Assembly: GCA_907163375.1 (NCBI GenBank)
Contig: CAJQUW010009193.1
Coordinates: forward strand, 167,732 to 231,731
DNA: 64,000 nt
Origin: Prostheceraeus crozeri
Lineage: Eukaryota > Platyhelminthes > Polycladida > Euryleptidae
Reading direction: 5' to 3'
The notes under the pieces were generated by a model. It worked only from the letters and a program-made list of their open reading frames with translations. It made no database searches and was not told the DNA's origin. Position numbers and translations under genes: made by a program. How positions within the stretch are numbered: position 1 is the stretch's first letter; each line of letters starts with the position of its first letter. This document shows positions 31,989-43,554 of the stretch, in pieces.

Positions 31989-33355
31989 TCAGCACACACG
32001 GTCGTTTGACAAAAAAACACATCTTTTTTTAGATTTTCTGTCACGTTCTCTTGGACAATGATTGCATCGCTTTTGTTTCGGTACCGATTGGATGATAGGC
32101 CTCATTGACAACCTTGCCGGCTCAAGTGCGTTGCCCTTCTTGCAACCAATAAGAGACTTTGACAATTGAAGTATAGAAAGCGTTTTCAAACTTGTCTACT
32201 TCTTTGTTCATATTCTGGATGCATGTAGAGGAATAAAACCAGTGCGTTGCACGAGCAGCAGTTCAGCAAATTCATGAACAAAGTCAGAGGCCAACGATTG
32301 CTTTTTCGAATGCAATTATAATTTCGCACCAGTTGGTCTAGTGTGTCCACACCGCACTTTCCTTTATTGTAATCAAGAATGATTTGAGGTTTTCTTGACT
32401 CATCACTTGAAATGTTGATGTCGTGATGGTTGGTCGACAGAAGAATGACTGCTTTATTTTTCTTCGGGACGTAGGATACAATTGTTACTTTGTCTTGAAA
32501 TCCGAATACACTGGTAAATTGGTGCCTAGTTGAATCAGGCATCATTTCCGAAGGTAATTCGGTTTTATTACGACGAATGGTGCCCGTCAGAGTCATTTGA
32601 CGTCCAAGAAGATTTCTTGAAAGCTGCAAGCTTGTAAAAAATTGTCCATATAGATGTGACGGCCAGATCCTGTGTAGAAATCGGTCAATTGAAGTACAAC
32701 ACACTGACCTTGACCTCTTACCGGAACATCACCAACTCTTCCTAGGTAAGGCTGTAAATTGAGAAAATAATAGGTTTTTGAATCACATAAAGCCCATAAC
32801 TTTATTTCATAGCGGCCTGGCTTTGAAGGGATGAACATTTTAAAAGGACAGCGCCCTGGGAAACTGACAAGCTGTTCGTCTACAGTCAATTCAGATCCAG
32901 GTGAATAGTTAGCTCGAAATTTAGTCACAATTTCTTCGAAAATACAGCCCAAAGGTGCAAATTTGTCTCGAGAATTTCTATCACTCCGGCAATCAAATCG
33001 AAGATAACGTAGAAGTTGAGTGAATCGATTTCTGGCCATGGAATCATTGAATATTGGCCTTCACTCGGCCGCACTCCAGAGGTCACTCAGTCGAGTTTTG
33101 TTCTCATGCAAAGCGCCAGCAAGAAGCAACAAACCGAAAAAAGTATATAGTTCTTCTACATCTGTTTCTTTCCAAGTATGTGTATGCTCGCTAGCTTCCT
33201 TATTGGTGCATTCAGCTATCTTTTGAACAAGACTGGGAGAAATGAATAATTTGAAGGCTTCCTCAGGTGATGAACCACAGTGTCTTTGAGCATGCTTAGT
33301 AGGACCACATTGATTTCGAATATAGACAATAAATTGCTACCACTCTATAATAAGA
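31989..33355 (-). pseudogene. piggyBac transposase
   Basis: From the N side: YIRNQCGPTKHAQRHCGSS, EELYTFFGLLLLAGALHENK, MARNRFTQLLRYLRFDCRSD, YSPGSELTVDEQLVSFPGRC (first Asp), SGRHIYMDNF (second Asp), KCGVDTLDQLVRNYNCIRKS (third Asp region), then a Cys-rich C-terminal finger (KRCNHCPRERDRKSKKRC). All three catalytic regions remain, but in different frames. There is an in-frame TGA just before MARNRF (about 33050), a frameshift after the second Asp region (about 32640) and another before the Cys-rich tail (about 32190). The N-terminal end is cut by the SINE-like insertion near 33355. Confidence 0.88.
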
Positions 33356-33402
33356 TTCCATGGTATAGTGGTTAGAGCTACAGACCATGAAGTAGCATGA
33401 CA
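33353..33402 (+). repeat. tRNA-like SINE head, 5' half
   Basis: The sequence ATTCCATGGTATAGTGGTTA and onward GAGCTACAGACCATGAAG has a good pol III A box (TATAGTGGTTAGAG). With the piece at 36381 joined in position, the A box to B box distance would be about 40 nt, as in a tRNA. It is interrupted by the element at 33403-36377. It could be a tRNA pseudogene or a tRNA-derived SINE inserted in the piggyBac. Confidence 0.45.
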
Positions 33403-36377
33403 CCCCATCAACAATGTGACGTAACGTTACGTTTCGGAAACGTTCCATATAAGTTTCAGGAAACGTCTCCGATACGTAGCGCTTGCACATTATGTTTACG
33501 TAACGGAACGTTTCAAAAAAACGTTTCAAAACGTTTCCATGAAACTTTGTTAGAATGTTACAGGGATACATTTTCGATAAATTATTGGAAGCAATTCAAG
33601 TTCGATAACATAAAATGTTCGCCGCTCACGTCTGTGTAACAATAACAGCAGTCTTAGATGCGAGTTCTAAAATTGACAGCATCATGGACTGTGTCGCAGT
33701 TGAAGCAGACATTGATGAAAAAATTAAATGACTTACCATGTCTTCAGCCTCCATCTAATAACAGAAAACTTGAACACATCAGCCCGTTACATGACTTTAT
33801 GGACGGACTCGATAAATCGATTTGGCTAAATCCATTCATATTTTCAGTTTTGATTGTTGTAGGACAGCGATTCTTTCTCTGAAATACACAATAAAGATTT
33901 TGTTTTATCAGCAAAAAACATAAGTATGCAAAACATCTTTCGAATGGCACAATTCGTTAACATTCATAGTATATTTTAAAAAACAATTCACATCATTAAA
34001 ACATTTACAGAGAATTTCAGAAAGTCTTTTTCTTAGATAATGAAACATTTTTAAAAAGATGATGGGACAATTCATAGATACATGGATTTGCACTCAATTT
34101 GCATGAGGACTTAACATGGCACAATTAATCCACATCCGACTGGTTCAAATTACACTCATGTGGCACTTTGGAGGAAATAAAAAATAGATTTTCGACAAAT
34201 GGATGCACGCATAATCATAACATATTGCATGCACTAGTCCATAAACATTAAGAATTGTGTACACGTACGCATCTATAACAGTAGTCTCAGCAATAATAAT
34301 TAAATTATACCCGCGATTGGCGATCGATGTCATTTACCACATAATATTCCAGGATTACAAAACATTCGGAATATGCAAGCCTCTAATTATGATAAATTAT
34401 CTTAGGCGTGAGGAAGCAATCTGACTCGGATAGAATTCAAGAGTGAAGAAACTCGCAACAAATTAATTATCAGATGACGCTATCGTTTTATTGACAACAA
34501 AGATCATTTTTCTTTTATTTTTTGTGATTTCATGAAGTTTCAAAATGTAAATCATATAATTTCGTGAAAATACGTGTATAACTAATACAGAATTAATTCA
34601 TTTACACTTAGGCAATGAAAGGAGTATAGACATCTCACATGTAAGCTCTGGAAATTGGTAATATTAATCCAAACACATTTTGTGGTCAGAATGCATCAAA
34701 CTATCACGAGATGACATTCAAAGCCCTGGTTTTCAGCGACGAATGTAGGAAATAGAGTCAAGTCACTAAATGTGAAGTAAACCAAATCACAAAATATTTT
34801 GTAAGATGATAACGGTAAAAGCTTAGTCGGCAACTTGAAAAGACAAAATAAATGACCTGTAAATTGATTGTGGAGGTCGAATGTGGTTCGCGGAATTTGA
34901 GTTCCTCTAAATGTCCAAAGAAAAGATGGTGATCAAGGCGTCGTTTAAGAAAATTTGTTCTAAGTCGTAGACGTTTCACTAAAATCGTAATGCTAGACAA
35001 ATGAATCACGTTCAATGCGCAGAGTAGCCAGGAATGAAATGAAGACCGTTTGCACGTTTCCCTTCTCGCTGTCAAGTGATTATCGATGGTGACGCGTCGA
35101 TTGAAGGTCAGGCGGGAGTGGGGAAATAATCTGTGCGCAGTTCTCGTCTATTCGGAAATGAAATGCGATGGGTATACACTGACCGCTTTATCTTAAAGCT
35201 GCGTAAATCATCGAAAGACAGACTCAGTCCATGCATCGAATAAGCACAGCCGTAAAAAGACTTACTGTATGATAATATCAAAATGTTGCAATTATAATCT
35301 ATTCCAAATGCAGTCGCAAAATTGTGATTCTTCTGATACCAAGCATGAATCCTATTAATATAAGAAATGCATGGGTAGAAACCAATGATGAATTTTTACA
35401 TCATATATAGACTACATATCGAACTCCATGAGCATAGTATATGCTATAAAATTTTTGCGTATTCAAATTGAATGTAAAGCAGACTTCCGAAGTTTTTGAC
35501 GTGTCCAGCAACCAAAGTCACGACAATTTAATAGATCAACATTGATCATATATATCAAATTGTGAAGGAACGAATCGTAAATAAATTGCATATATTCCAA
35601 ATTCATTATCAAGATTTTTATTTTCAGACTAATTTCCTGATTAACACGCAAGTATGCGCCGAGATTTATCAAGTATCACGACTGTTTCGGTATTGATTTG
35701 CATTTAGCATAATTTTTTAATCGTAGGTGATCACATTGCGTTCCAGCTGATATGTGAATCTGATTGATATCTGAATCTTTCGTGTTATTCCATGAGACAT
35801 TACAGAGACATCGAGTGTTAATTTTTCGAGGGTTAATTGGTTTAACAAAAATTTACAATAATTACAATCCTTAATTAACAATAGTAAACTATATTAATCG
35901 TTCCCTCAGATGCATAGTTCAGGCATGCCTCATTTTAAAGTTAAAGTTTCGCATGAAACAAATTGAGACCAATTGAAACTTATAAAACAAACGTTTCAAT
36001 AAGTCTCAATTCGTCTCATTACGTGTCAGACAGACTAGAGTAACGAGCTTAATTTAATGTGAATCTTATCATAATATGTGGTCTTCTGATTATGAAAAAC
36101 CTCACATTAAATATCAACAACGTGTTGGATGATGGTGAATGAAATGAAACTTATCGAGACGTGCGGGAACGAAAAAGAGACGAATAATCATTATACCTCG
36201 ATACATCAGTTAAAAGATCAATAACTAATAAATGATCATTCAATATGGTCTAATTTTACTTAGATTATACTATACCTTTCTTAAAACTCTCAACCCGACA
36301 TTTTGTGTCTGGGGAACATAATGAGACGTATTGAGACTAATTTGAAACATAACGGAAACGTTTCAATGTTGTAGGGG
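33403..36377. mobile_element. 2975-bp non-autonomous element with 3-bp target duplication
   Basis: ACA occurs directly on both sides (33400-33402, 36378-36380). The ends are inverted relatives: CCCCATCAACAATGTGACGT on the left, and the complement of the right end reads CCCCTACAACATTGAAACGT. Both continue with GTTAYGTTTC. Subterminal regions are crowded with AACGTTTC, GAAACTT and GTCTCAATACGTCTCATT words. There is no transposase frame inside; frames of 60-105 codons (34758-35075 and others) show no domain. A 3-bp duplication fits CMC/EnSpm or Harbinger groups, but the end sequence is not diagnostic. Confidence 0.62.
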
Positions 36378-36412
36378 ACACAGGGTCGAGTTCTGAGTCG
36401 ACCTACCTTTTT
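36378..36412 (+). repeat. tRNA-like SINE head, 3' half
   Basis: ACACAGGGTCGAGTTCTGAG contains a B-box-like GGTCGAGTTC and is followed by GTCGACCTACC and a T run (TTTTTCCC), a possible pol III stop. It pairs with the A-box half at 33353-33402. Confidence 0.42.
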
Positions 36413-37056
36413 CCCTTATATTATTTATAATGTAAAATCATATATTTTCTCAATTACAAATGTAAGAGTCAGGTATGTGTATAGTTAGGATGCGTCTGTT
36501 TACCCTTCAAAAGATTAAAATTTCAGGATTAGAAAGATCTGCCATTACATCAGTCGATTATCCTACATATAGTCACTTAGTTTTTCAATATAAATTAGAG
36601 TTTCCTGATACTTCGTGCAGTAAATACCATTATAGTCAGAATCCAATAATTCATACTCACTTTTTCTTGACATATCAACCGCTATATAGTCTACAGACAA
36701 ATTTTTGACAAATCGTTTTAGAAAGAGAACGTATGCAGGTGATATAATGCCAGTCAGCAGGTGAAGGATTTTCCGAAACGGTGATTAAATTTAATTCAAT
36801 TAAAACAAAAACTTGCGAAAACTGACTGCTTTATTCGTGCTTCTAGCACTATTTAACAGTGTTCGAAAATCTATTAGTATGAAAATATTGCTAAGATTGA
36901 TTAAAAGCATTTACAACAACCGATTGTGAATTGGGGTGGATCGCACCCCATGGTAAACCATGCTACTTTTTTTCTTGGTAAAGTAAGTGTTTTAAGTGTG
37001 TTTTCACTTGTAATTGTATTTGGGTTTCCATAACATTTTCCGCGGGTAATCATAAA

Positions 37057-37625
37057 TAGTTCTAGATCAGTTCATTGCTAATTCTGTTGAAATTTTGTGC
37101 AGAGCTAATGGAAGAAAATAAGAGAAAATAGTTTTTTACGTTTTAGGTGGTGTTGTAATATCAAATGATATCCGAGTGTGCAGAAACATTATAAGAATTA
37201 CATTTCATACTTACTTCAAATTAGTACATAGATGTATGAGATTTTATAATACCGATGGACTTTAAATCATAATTAGATATGTTTCGTGTCGATTTTTTTA
37301 GATGCAGTGTGGCGGGCATAAATTATGCCAAATGCTTTAAAAATTGACATGCAATTCAACGCTCATATTCTTTGCATGTAAACAATTGGGGCTTACTGAT
37401 ACATAAGATTGCAGTGAGAAAAATATGGGGTCAAATGCTTCGAACTTTGCAATTTTGGACTATTTTTAGACTTTCGGGAGCCCGATTCTTTCAGACTCGG
37501 TGTGGCGGGCTCAAATGACATTCAAATGTATTGAAATTGCACATGGAGGTTAGTATTGACATTTGTCATACATAAATGAATGGGGCTTCTTTGATTTCTA
37601 AAAAAGTTTTTTTCACTCCACCCTA
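37057..37625 (-). repeat. Right terminal inverted repeat of the large transposon
   Basis: Inverted copy of 26883-27460. It ends TTTCACTCCACCCTA before the target duplication ATTTATAT. Confidence 0.9.
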
Positions 37626-37633
37626 ATTTATAT

Positions 37634-38406
37634 GCACATAGCATTCGAATTTCCGATCCTGTCTTCAATGTCTATGGCGTAGTAGATGATCATGATGACT
37701 CATACAGGATGTGGCGCAAAAAATTGATTAAATTTTAACGTAGCATAACTTTCTAGTTATCCAACAGAAAATTTACCAATATGGTCTTCTTTTGAAGCCA
37801 ATGCACATCTCTATTATCATAATCAACATTGTCATGATTGCATTTCAGGATGATAGCACAACATGAATACAAGGTATGATAACTCAAAAGCTAAGAAATT
37901 TGATGAAATAAGCAACGACCGAATAGAAAAGCCACGTCCAATTCTTCACTATACCGATTGGATCTTTTAATCCAATGCTTCAACGGCGGTTGTGTGTCTA
38001 TTGCTGCTCCTGCAATCATTCAATTTGATATTGATATCTTCGGTCACAGTGGTCCATTCTCAGTGAATCTTGTATCAATCTCTTCGAGGTGCAGTGATCC
38101 GTGATTCTATGAAGGAATTATTCGTCGTCTGCGCTCCGTTTATCCAATAATTGAGGATATTGTGTCGTCGCATCGCCTTCCTGATTACATCTCACTTCCG
38201 TAGTTTGTGGCCTTTTGTGACAAGTTTCCAGATATCGTGCACGTCATGCAAGCGTTTCTGTAATTCTGCAATCAAGAAGGTGTAACTAGCTTTCGCGATT
38301 CATCAAGCCATTGTGGTATATCGGTCACCGTTGCTGTCTAGCATCCAAATATACTGCGTTCGATCCTTGGTTGATAGACTTCTTTTTTCCAATATTGTTT
38401 TGAAGC
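37634..38406 (+). other. Spacer, probably including the LINE 5' leader
   Basis: No gene frame. The last 400 bp are less AT-rich and lie directly upstream of LINE ORF1, so they are probably its 5' untranslated and promoter region; the exact LINE start is not visible. Confidence 0.4.
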
Positions 38407-39150
38407 ATGACGAATAACAAGAAGTCTGCCAAAGCCAAAAAGGTGGCTAGTTCCACGAGTTCGGCTGATCTTACAATACAGCAAGAAATTCAGCGGCTCA
38501 GAAATGATTTCTTGGAGTTAAAACAGGAAATCAAAAGTGAAATAGTCGGTGTGATCAATGCCTCTGTGTTGAACTTGCAAAAGGATCTGGATAAGAAAAA
38601 CGCCAGAATTGAGACTCTAGAGAGCGAAGTCTCGTCCCTGAAGGAAATCTTGATAACTAATGAGATGTACAAACTAAAGGAAGAAAGGAAAGCCATATCT
38701 TGCAATTTGGTCATTCGTGGTGTGATGGAAAATGTGCCAGAGTCACAAACTAACTTGGACCTAACGATTTCTAGGATAATGGAAGAAATTGTACCAAACA
38801 CACATATTTCAGTCATGAAATCGCACAGAGTTGGTAAGCCTAATCAAAATAGGCCACGTCCGATCAAAGTTGTTTTGGATGGCAGAGAAACAAGAAACAC
38901 TGTACTTAAAGCTTCACGAACACAAAGAAGGGTACTGAAGCAAAAACGAATGTTTATCGATGCGGATCGCACTTTTCTGGATAGGCAAGAGGCTTACAGA
39001 CTGAGAGAGAAAATGAAATCCCTCCGAAGTCAGTATCCCGATGACGAAATATACATCCGTCGTGGTGTATTAATGATGAATGGTTCTGAGGTTGATCGTG
39101 AAGAACCCCCTGCAACAAATCTTCCCATGCAAGTGACTGGCCTCGAGTGA
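38407..39150 (+). CDS. LINE ORF1 protein (coiled coil plus RNA-binding domain)
   Basis: 247 residues, open throughout. A basic Ser/Lys-rich start (MTNNKKSAKAKKVASSTSS) is followed by a long coiled coil at about residues 25-105 (IQQEIQRLRNDFLELKQEIK, ARIETLESEVSSLKEILI). An L1/CR1-type RNA-recognition fold then begins ISCNLVIRGVMENVPESQ and continues with SVMKSHRVGKPNQNRPRPIK and RRVLKQKRMFIDADRTFLDR, with a basic C-terminal domain (IYIRRGVLMMNGSEV). In this family the ORF1 protein trimerises through the coiled coil and coats the element RNA. ORF2 overlaps its end in the +1 frame with no obvious ATG. Confidence 0.85.
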   Translation: MTNNKKSAKAKKVASSTSSADLTIQQEIQRLRNDFLELKQEIKSEIVGVINASVLNLQKDLDKKNARIETLESEVSSLKEILITNEMYKLKEERKAISCNLVIRGVMENVPESQTNLDLTISRIMEEIVPNTHISVMKSHRVGKPNQNRPRPIKVVLDGRETRNTVLKASRTQRRVLKQKRMFIDADRTFLDRQEAYRLREKMKSLRSQYPDDEIYIRRGVLMMNGSEVDREEPPATNLPMQVTGLE

Positions 39151-41767
39151 AAACAACAAATCCCTATCCTTGATTTTATCAAATGTTAGATCACTTGTTG
39201 ACAAAAAATCTGAATTAGAACTTTTTGTATCTTCCTTTTACAACAGATTATCTTACTTATGTATCACTGAATCTTGGTTGCACGACGATTATCCGGATAA
39301 CTTGTTGCATATTCCAAACTATGGTGTCGAACGAATGGATAGATCTAACCGGATTGGCGGTGGTGTTTGCATTTTCTTTTTAAATAATCTGTTCCTTAAA
39401 CGTTATTATCCACCTGATCATCCCGACTTCATGGAATCTGTTTGGTTGGTGGATTTCTCTCATGAAACCATACTTGTTGTTACCTATGTTCCGCCTCATG
39501 AATCCACCATGTACAAGGATGTTATAAACGACTTTTTCTCCTATCATATTGGGAACCTAATGAGTCGGTACTCAAATTTCAAAGTCATTTTGGCTGGTGA
39601 TTTTAACAAATTGTGTGTGAATGGCATTGGAGAATTATTTGGTTTGCTCAATATTGTGGACAAGCCTGCAAGAGGAAGCAACGTTTTGGACTATGTTTTG
39701 GTCAGTAATTGCTTTTCCGATAGCAAGTGTGAGATCTGAAAATCTGACCACAACACCATTCATGTCGAATTAAAGTGAGTTATAAAAGACGTGATAAAGC
39801 ATGATACTGTTGTATATGACTTTGGAGATAGACACATTGCTTTATTTTTGCAGAAATTGTCTACCGTGAACTTTCATGACATGTATCGCATGACTGACAT
39901 TAATATGAAAGCAGAGTTTCTCAAAAATTCTCTAAATGATGCATTTTCTGTTATTCCAAGGAAAACTGTGGTGATGACCAACAAAGACAAGCAATGGCTT
40001 GCTCCTTATCTAAAAGGTCTCATTAATGAAAGATGGGAAGCCTTCCGCAACTGTGATTGGGAAAAGTACAATTATTTGAGGACTAAGGTGAAAAACGGCA
40101 TTACACATGCAAAATTAACGTGGATACATCAATGCGAAGAGTCCTCGAATGGTATGTGGCAAATGGTGAATTATCTTACTGATCGCAACCAAAAACACAG
40201 ATTACACGATGTGCTGATGAAAACTGAAGACTGTTCGTTACCTGACTTAGCAGAGAGGATGATTGGGATTTTTCGGGAATCATTCTCTCCAAGGTCTCCA
40301 GAGTTTTTCGATATTCATGATGAGATCTTCTGTGAAGATGATGAATGGTTTCCTTTGGTAGATGAGGACTGGATTTTTAAAGAATTGTGCAATTTGAATG
40401 TTGAAAAGTCAACTGGATTATATGACATTTCTCCGCGTCTGTATGTTGCAGCTGCGCACTTACTGGATGGTCCCTTAGCACATATCATTAACACATGTAT
40501 TCTAACAAGAACTGTTCCTGATTTGTGGAAGATAAGTCGCGTCATTCCGATCCCGAAAACTTCTCGTCCTGGATTATCTACACTTCGGCCCATTTCACTT
40601 TTGCAAATACCTGCAAAGCTTCTTGAAAAGGCAATTCTTCAGGACGTCAAGAGCAAGATGCTGGGATACATAGATAGAACTCAATACGGCTTTCAACCCA
40701 AGCTATCAACCACCTATGCCATCATAAAGTTGCATGATGTAATGACAAAGTGGCTAGATTCTGAGTTGTGCAATGGTTTGAGTGTTATATTTTTTGATAT
40801 AAGCAAAGCATTTGACACTGTGCCGCACCATCTACTTCTTCGTAAGCTCATTTCGAAATCCACTGTCCATGGTAGTCAAATTCCCTTTGGTTTTATTAAG
40901 TGGCTGTATTCATATTTGAACAATCCGTTTCAATCAGTATGCATAAATGGTGTGTACAGCAACTTTTCAGAAGTGACAAGCGGAGTGCCTCAGGGCTCAC
41001 TGATTGGACCGCTGATATATATATTTTTTGCAAGTGATCTACAATTATGTCATTGTTTTCCTGAGGTAGCATTAATAAAGTACGCTGATGATACTGCTGT
41101 TGCAGTGCCAATTTTTGAACAAAAGGCTGAACGAACAAATGATGTCATCAACTTTGTGAATTCTTGGTGTCTTGAAAACGAAATGAATTTAAATCTCACC
41201 AAAACCAAACACCTGTTTGTTAGTCGAAGTATCGATGTAAACAGAATCTCATCGCAGTTTACCATTGAGCTCTCGCCAACTGTTAAGTATCTTGGTGTTT
41301 ATTTCAATGAAAATTGTACATGGAAAGATAATTTTCAGCATATCGCAAAGCAAGCCCGTAAAAGCCATTGTGCTCTTCAATCCTTGCGCTTTTCCTTGTC
41401 CAGCGAACAATTGAAATCAGTATACATATCAACTATCAGGAATGCTATGGAGTACGCGTCTGCGGCTTTCTGTGGTGCGTCAAGATCAGAAGTTCAAATT
41501 TTATCTAAAATTCAGGACCGCTGTCACAGACTTTTTTGTGAATTAACCGACTGCGAATGTCTCCCGCCCCTAATTCAACGATTTGAATATTTTGCTTGTG
41601 AAATTTGGAAGACAATCATGGAAACTGACTCACACTCGCTGAATTATCTGATCCCTACGAAGCTGCCATCTGGACGTTTTTCTGTTCCTAAAAGTAGAAC
41701 AATCCGAAGACAGAAAACTTTTATTCATAAAGTCATAGAACTACATAACCTCAAGTTAGTGCGTTGA
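39137..41767 (+). pseudogene. LINE ORF2: APE endonuclease and reverse transcriptase
   Basis: The endonuclease has CITESWLHDD, MDRSNRIGGGVCIFF, ILAGDFNK and the catalytic SDHN. Reverse transcriptase motifs are RVIPIPKTSR, LRPISLLQIPAKLLEK, FFDISKAFDTVPHHLLL, SGVPQGSLIGPLIYIFF, IKYADDTAVAV (catalytic YADD) and KYLGVYFNE, and the C-terminus is RRQKTFIHKVIELHNLK. About 875 codons, normal for CR1/L2. Two in-frame TGA codons flank the SDHN region (39737-39739 and 39776-39778); the rest is open and all catalytic residues I can see remain. The frame starts inside the ORF1 end at 39137 without an ATG, so translation may rely on a linked mechanism. These enzymes copy the RNA at a nicked target. Confidence 0.88.
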
Positions 41768-41838
41768 TTTTCCTTGTATTCACTTGAATTTGATTTTGAT
41801 TTTGATTCTGTAAATAAAAACCCTCTATCTATCTATAA

Positions 41839-43468
41839 TCCTCAAGGTAAAGTGTTTCACCATTGTTGAAAAATTACGCAGCATTCATTCGGTGATGACT
41901 GAATCAACTTCCGCTAATCACTTCATGTAACAGAACACCAGAAAATTAATTTTTTCCTGTTTCATTTCTTCCAAAGTCCCCATGTCTCTTTAAAGTTAAA
42001 CCACAAATGAGCGTATCTTCATTTAGAAAGACATCATTTCGCGTGCGTTTGACCATCAACACACTACTTTCAATGTGTTTATGATCGATTGATTTCGAAG
42101 AATTCATCGAAGGATTTCTTTATTTATTAAGAAATTTTATAAGAGGTCCAGTCCGAAGATTTGCAAGTGACACAGGCATTCTGCTCCCTGATTACATGAT
42201 TATCTTAAGAAACATGCAGTGTGACAAGGTTCGCTATTCATTCATTTTATTGAATTGATCCTTTTATCAATTCGAGGCAGCAATTCAAGCAAACTTAACC
42301 CTCGTTTTTCGCCACCCCTGGCGATTTTTTAATATCTTTTAAACCAACCAAGTATTGGTCACAAGATTTCTAATAGCTTACTTTCTACGTATTATGCAAC
42401 TTTAGACAGAGGGATAATAAGTTTGGCACAAGCAACTTTTGGCGTGAAAGCTATTTCAAAATTTGAATGTTTGATTCAAATTTGTTTTGTCTGATTTCGG
42501 GATATATATTCATTTCTAATGTACATAGCTGCATCAATTCTTGATGCAACAAGTTCAGATTACATAAAGGATTCTTCCTCTTAATATAGAGATATTCACA
42601 AATGCAGAATGCTTGAATCTGAATTATCCGCCTATTATGTAGCGACAGTATGCATGCTTGAAATCTAAAATTTAAATTCAAAATATGATTTTTTGATATT
42701 TTTGTACTTTTTAGTTCAGCATCTGATTTGCAACTATTGAAGATTTTCAGAATCATATTGCTTTTAGCCTCAGTGTCTCGATGAAAGTCACCGACTTGGG
42801 CTGTTTCTTCTGCAGAACCTAAGCACTTAAATGTGCGATCTTAGTGATATTTGAGTTGGACTAGAAGTTTGAATTATTTGACCTTTGACTTCATCTAAAT
42901 ACTATGATGTGATCTCATGACAATTAATAATCATCATTTGATTAACCATCTTGAGCTGATCTTTCGATTAGTATATAGATTATTAGTTTTTGTTGCCGTC
43001 TTCCATTTCAAATAATGGAAATTTGTTAAAAGTGGGCGGTCTTTGACCTTCACCACAGCCCAGCGATGACCATAGAAATAAAACTGATGCTGTTCTTCTG
43101 AATCCCTTTTCAATGCCCTTTCGATTGACGTGTGGTTTAGCAAAATTGGTGCAATAGTTTGGGAGATCAGCAGGAGGGAGGGGGAGCAAAATTCGTCTTC
43201 CCTCTCCCCATTGGGCCGCGTTCGGAAAGACACCGCAGTCGAGTGAGAGTTAATAGAGTCATCAAATCATTCTTCTTCGCTTTAGTCCGAAAGTTGTGGA
43301 CAAAAAAGACGCAGCTAAGGACAGGCTATAAGAATCGGCGTATAAGAAGATCTGAAAATCCTTGCCACGTTAGTGTTAGGACCAGCTTTGGACAAATGAA
43401 CCAGTGAAGAATATCCTATACATAAACACAGATACATTGAAATAAGGGAGGCCATTCCTGGATGTATT
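41839..43468. other. No recognised gene
   Basis: AT-rich spacer. A lone TTAACCCTCG at about 42296 recalls a piggyBac end, but no partner is seen nearby. Confidence 0.4.
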
Positions 43469-43554
43469 TATAATTAAAATATTGCTACTGGCTTTCTCAG
43501 GAATACAGAGAATACAGTATTCCTGAGAAAGCCAGTGGCAATATTTTAATTATA
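43469..43554. repeat. Near-perfect hairpin with 38-bp arms
   Basis: The left arm runs from TATAATTAAAATATTGC to CTTTCTCAGGAATAC and the right arm is its reverse complement with one mismatch (T/C). The loop is AGAGAATACA. Outside the stem a short direct repeat ATAAACACAGA...GAAATAA lies on both sides (about 43421 and 43552). Total length about 86 nt. Confidence 0.85.

Larger units (their letters stand above)
31648..36991 (-). mobile_element. piggyBac element inserted in the large transposon, itself interrupted
   Basis: TTAA at 31644-31647 and 36992-36995 flanks matching ends: CCCTTACTTTACCATGG on the left, inverted CTTGGTAAAGTAAGTGTT on the right. Subterminal palindromes CATGGGGTGTATCACACCCC (about 31851-31872), CATGGGGTGTCTACACACCC (31660-31680) and GGGGTGGATCGCACCCCATG (36935-36954) lie just inside. 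Without the 2975-bp insert at 33403-36377 the element is about 2.4 kb, the usual piggyBac size. The transposase is on the minus strand (31989-33355). Confidence 0.85.
26883..37625 (+). mobile_element. Large DNA transposon with ~570-bp inverted ends, host of a nested cluster
   Basis: Long terminal inverted repeats lie at 26883-27460 and 37057-37625; they start TAGGGTGGAGTGAAAAAAAC and are nearly identical. The flanks ATTTACAT (26875-26882) and ATTTATAT (37626-37633) differ at one of eight bases, consistent with an 8-bp target duplication as in hAT or P-type elements. The interior carries one transposase gene in two pieces (27714-28746, 30507-31400), split by a mariner. Removing the mariner and the piggyBac leaves about 3.6 kb, a normal size for an autonomous element. 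The near-identical ends suggest moderate age, although the transposase is decayed. Confidence 0.85.
38407..41838 (+). mobile_element. CR1/L2-type LINE, nearly full length
   Basis: ORF1 and ORF2 in tandem with a 3' tail at about 41775-41838. The tail has GATTTT repeats, AATAAA and a run of CTAT units, the short-repeat tail style of CR1/L2 elements. The 5' leader probably extends upstream. ORF1 is open and ORF2 carries only two in-frame stops, so the insertion looks fairly young. It belongs to the same broad clade as the fragment at 12353-13440. Confidence 0.85.

Noticed and set aside
42290-42310. TTAACCCTCG as a piggyBac end
   Set aside because: No inverted partner with TTAA was found at a suitable distance.
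43159-43407. 82-codon frame starting MGDQQEGGGAK
   Set aside because: Low-complexity purine stretch followed by random sequence; no supporting signal.
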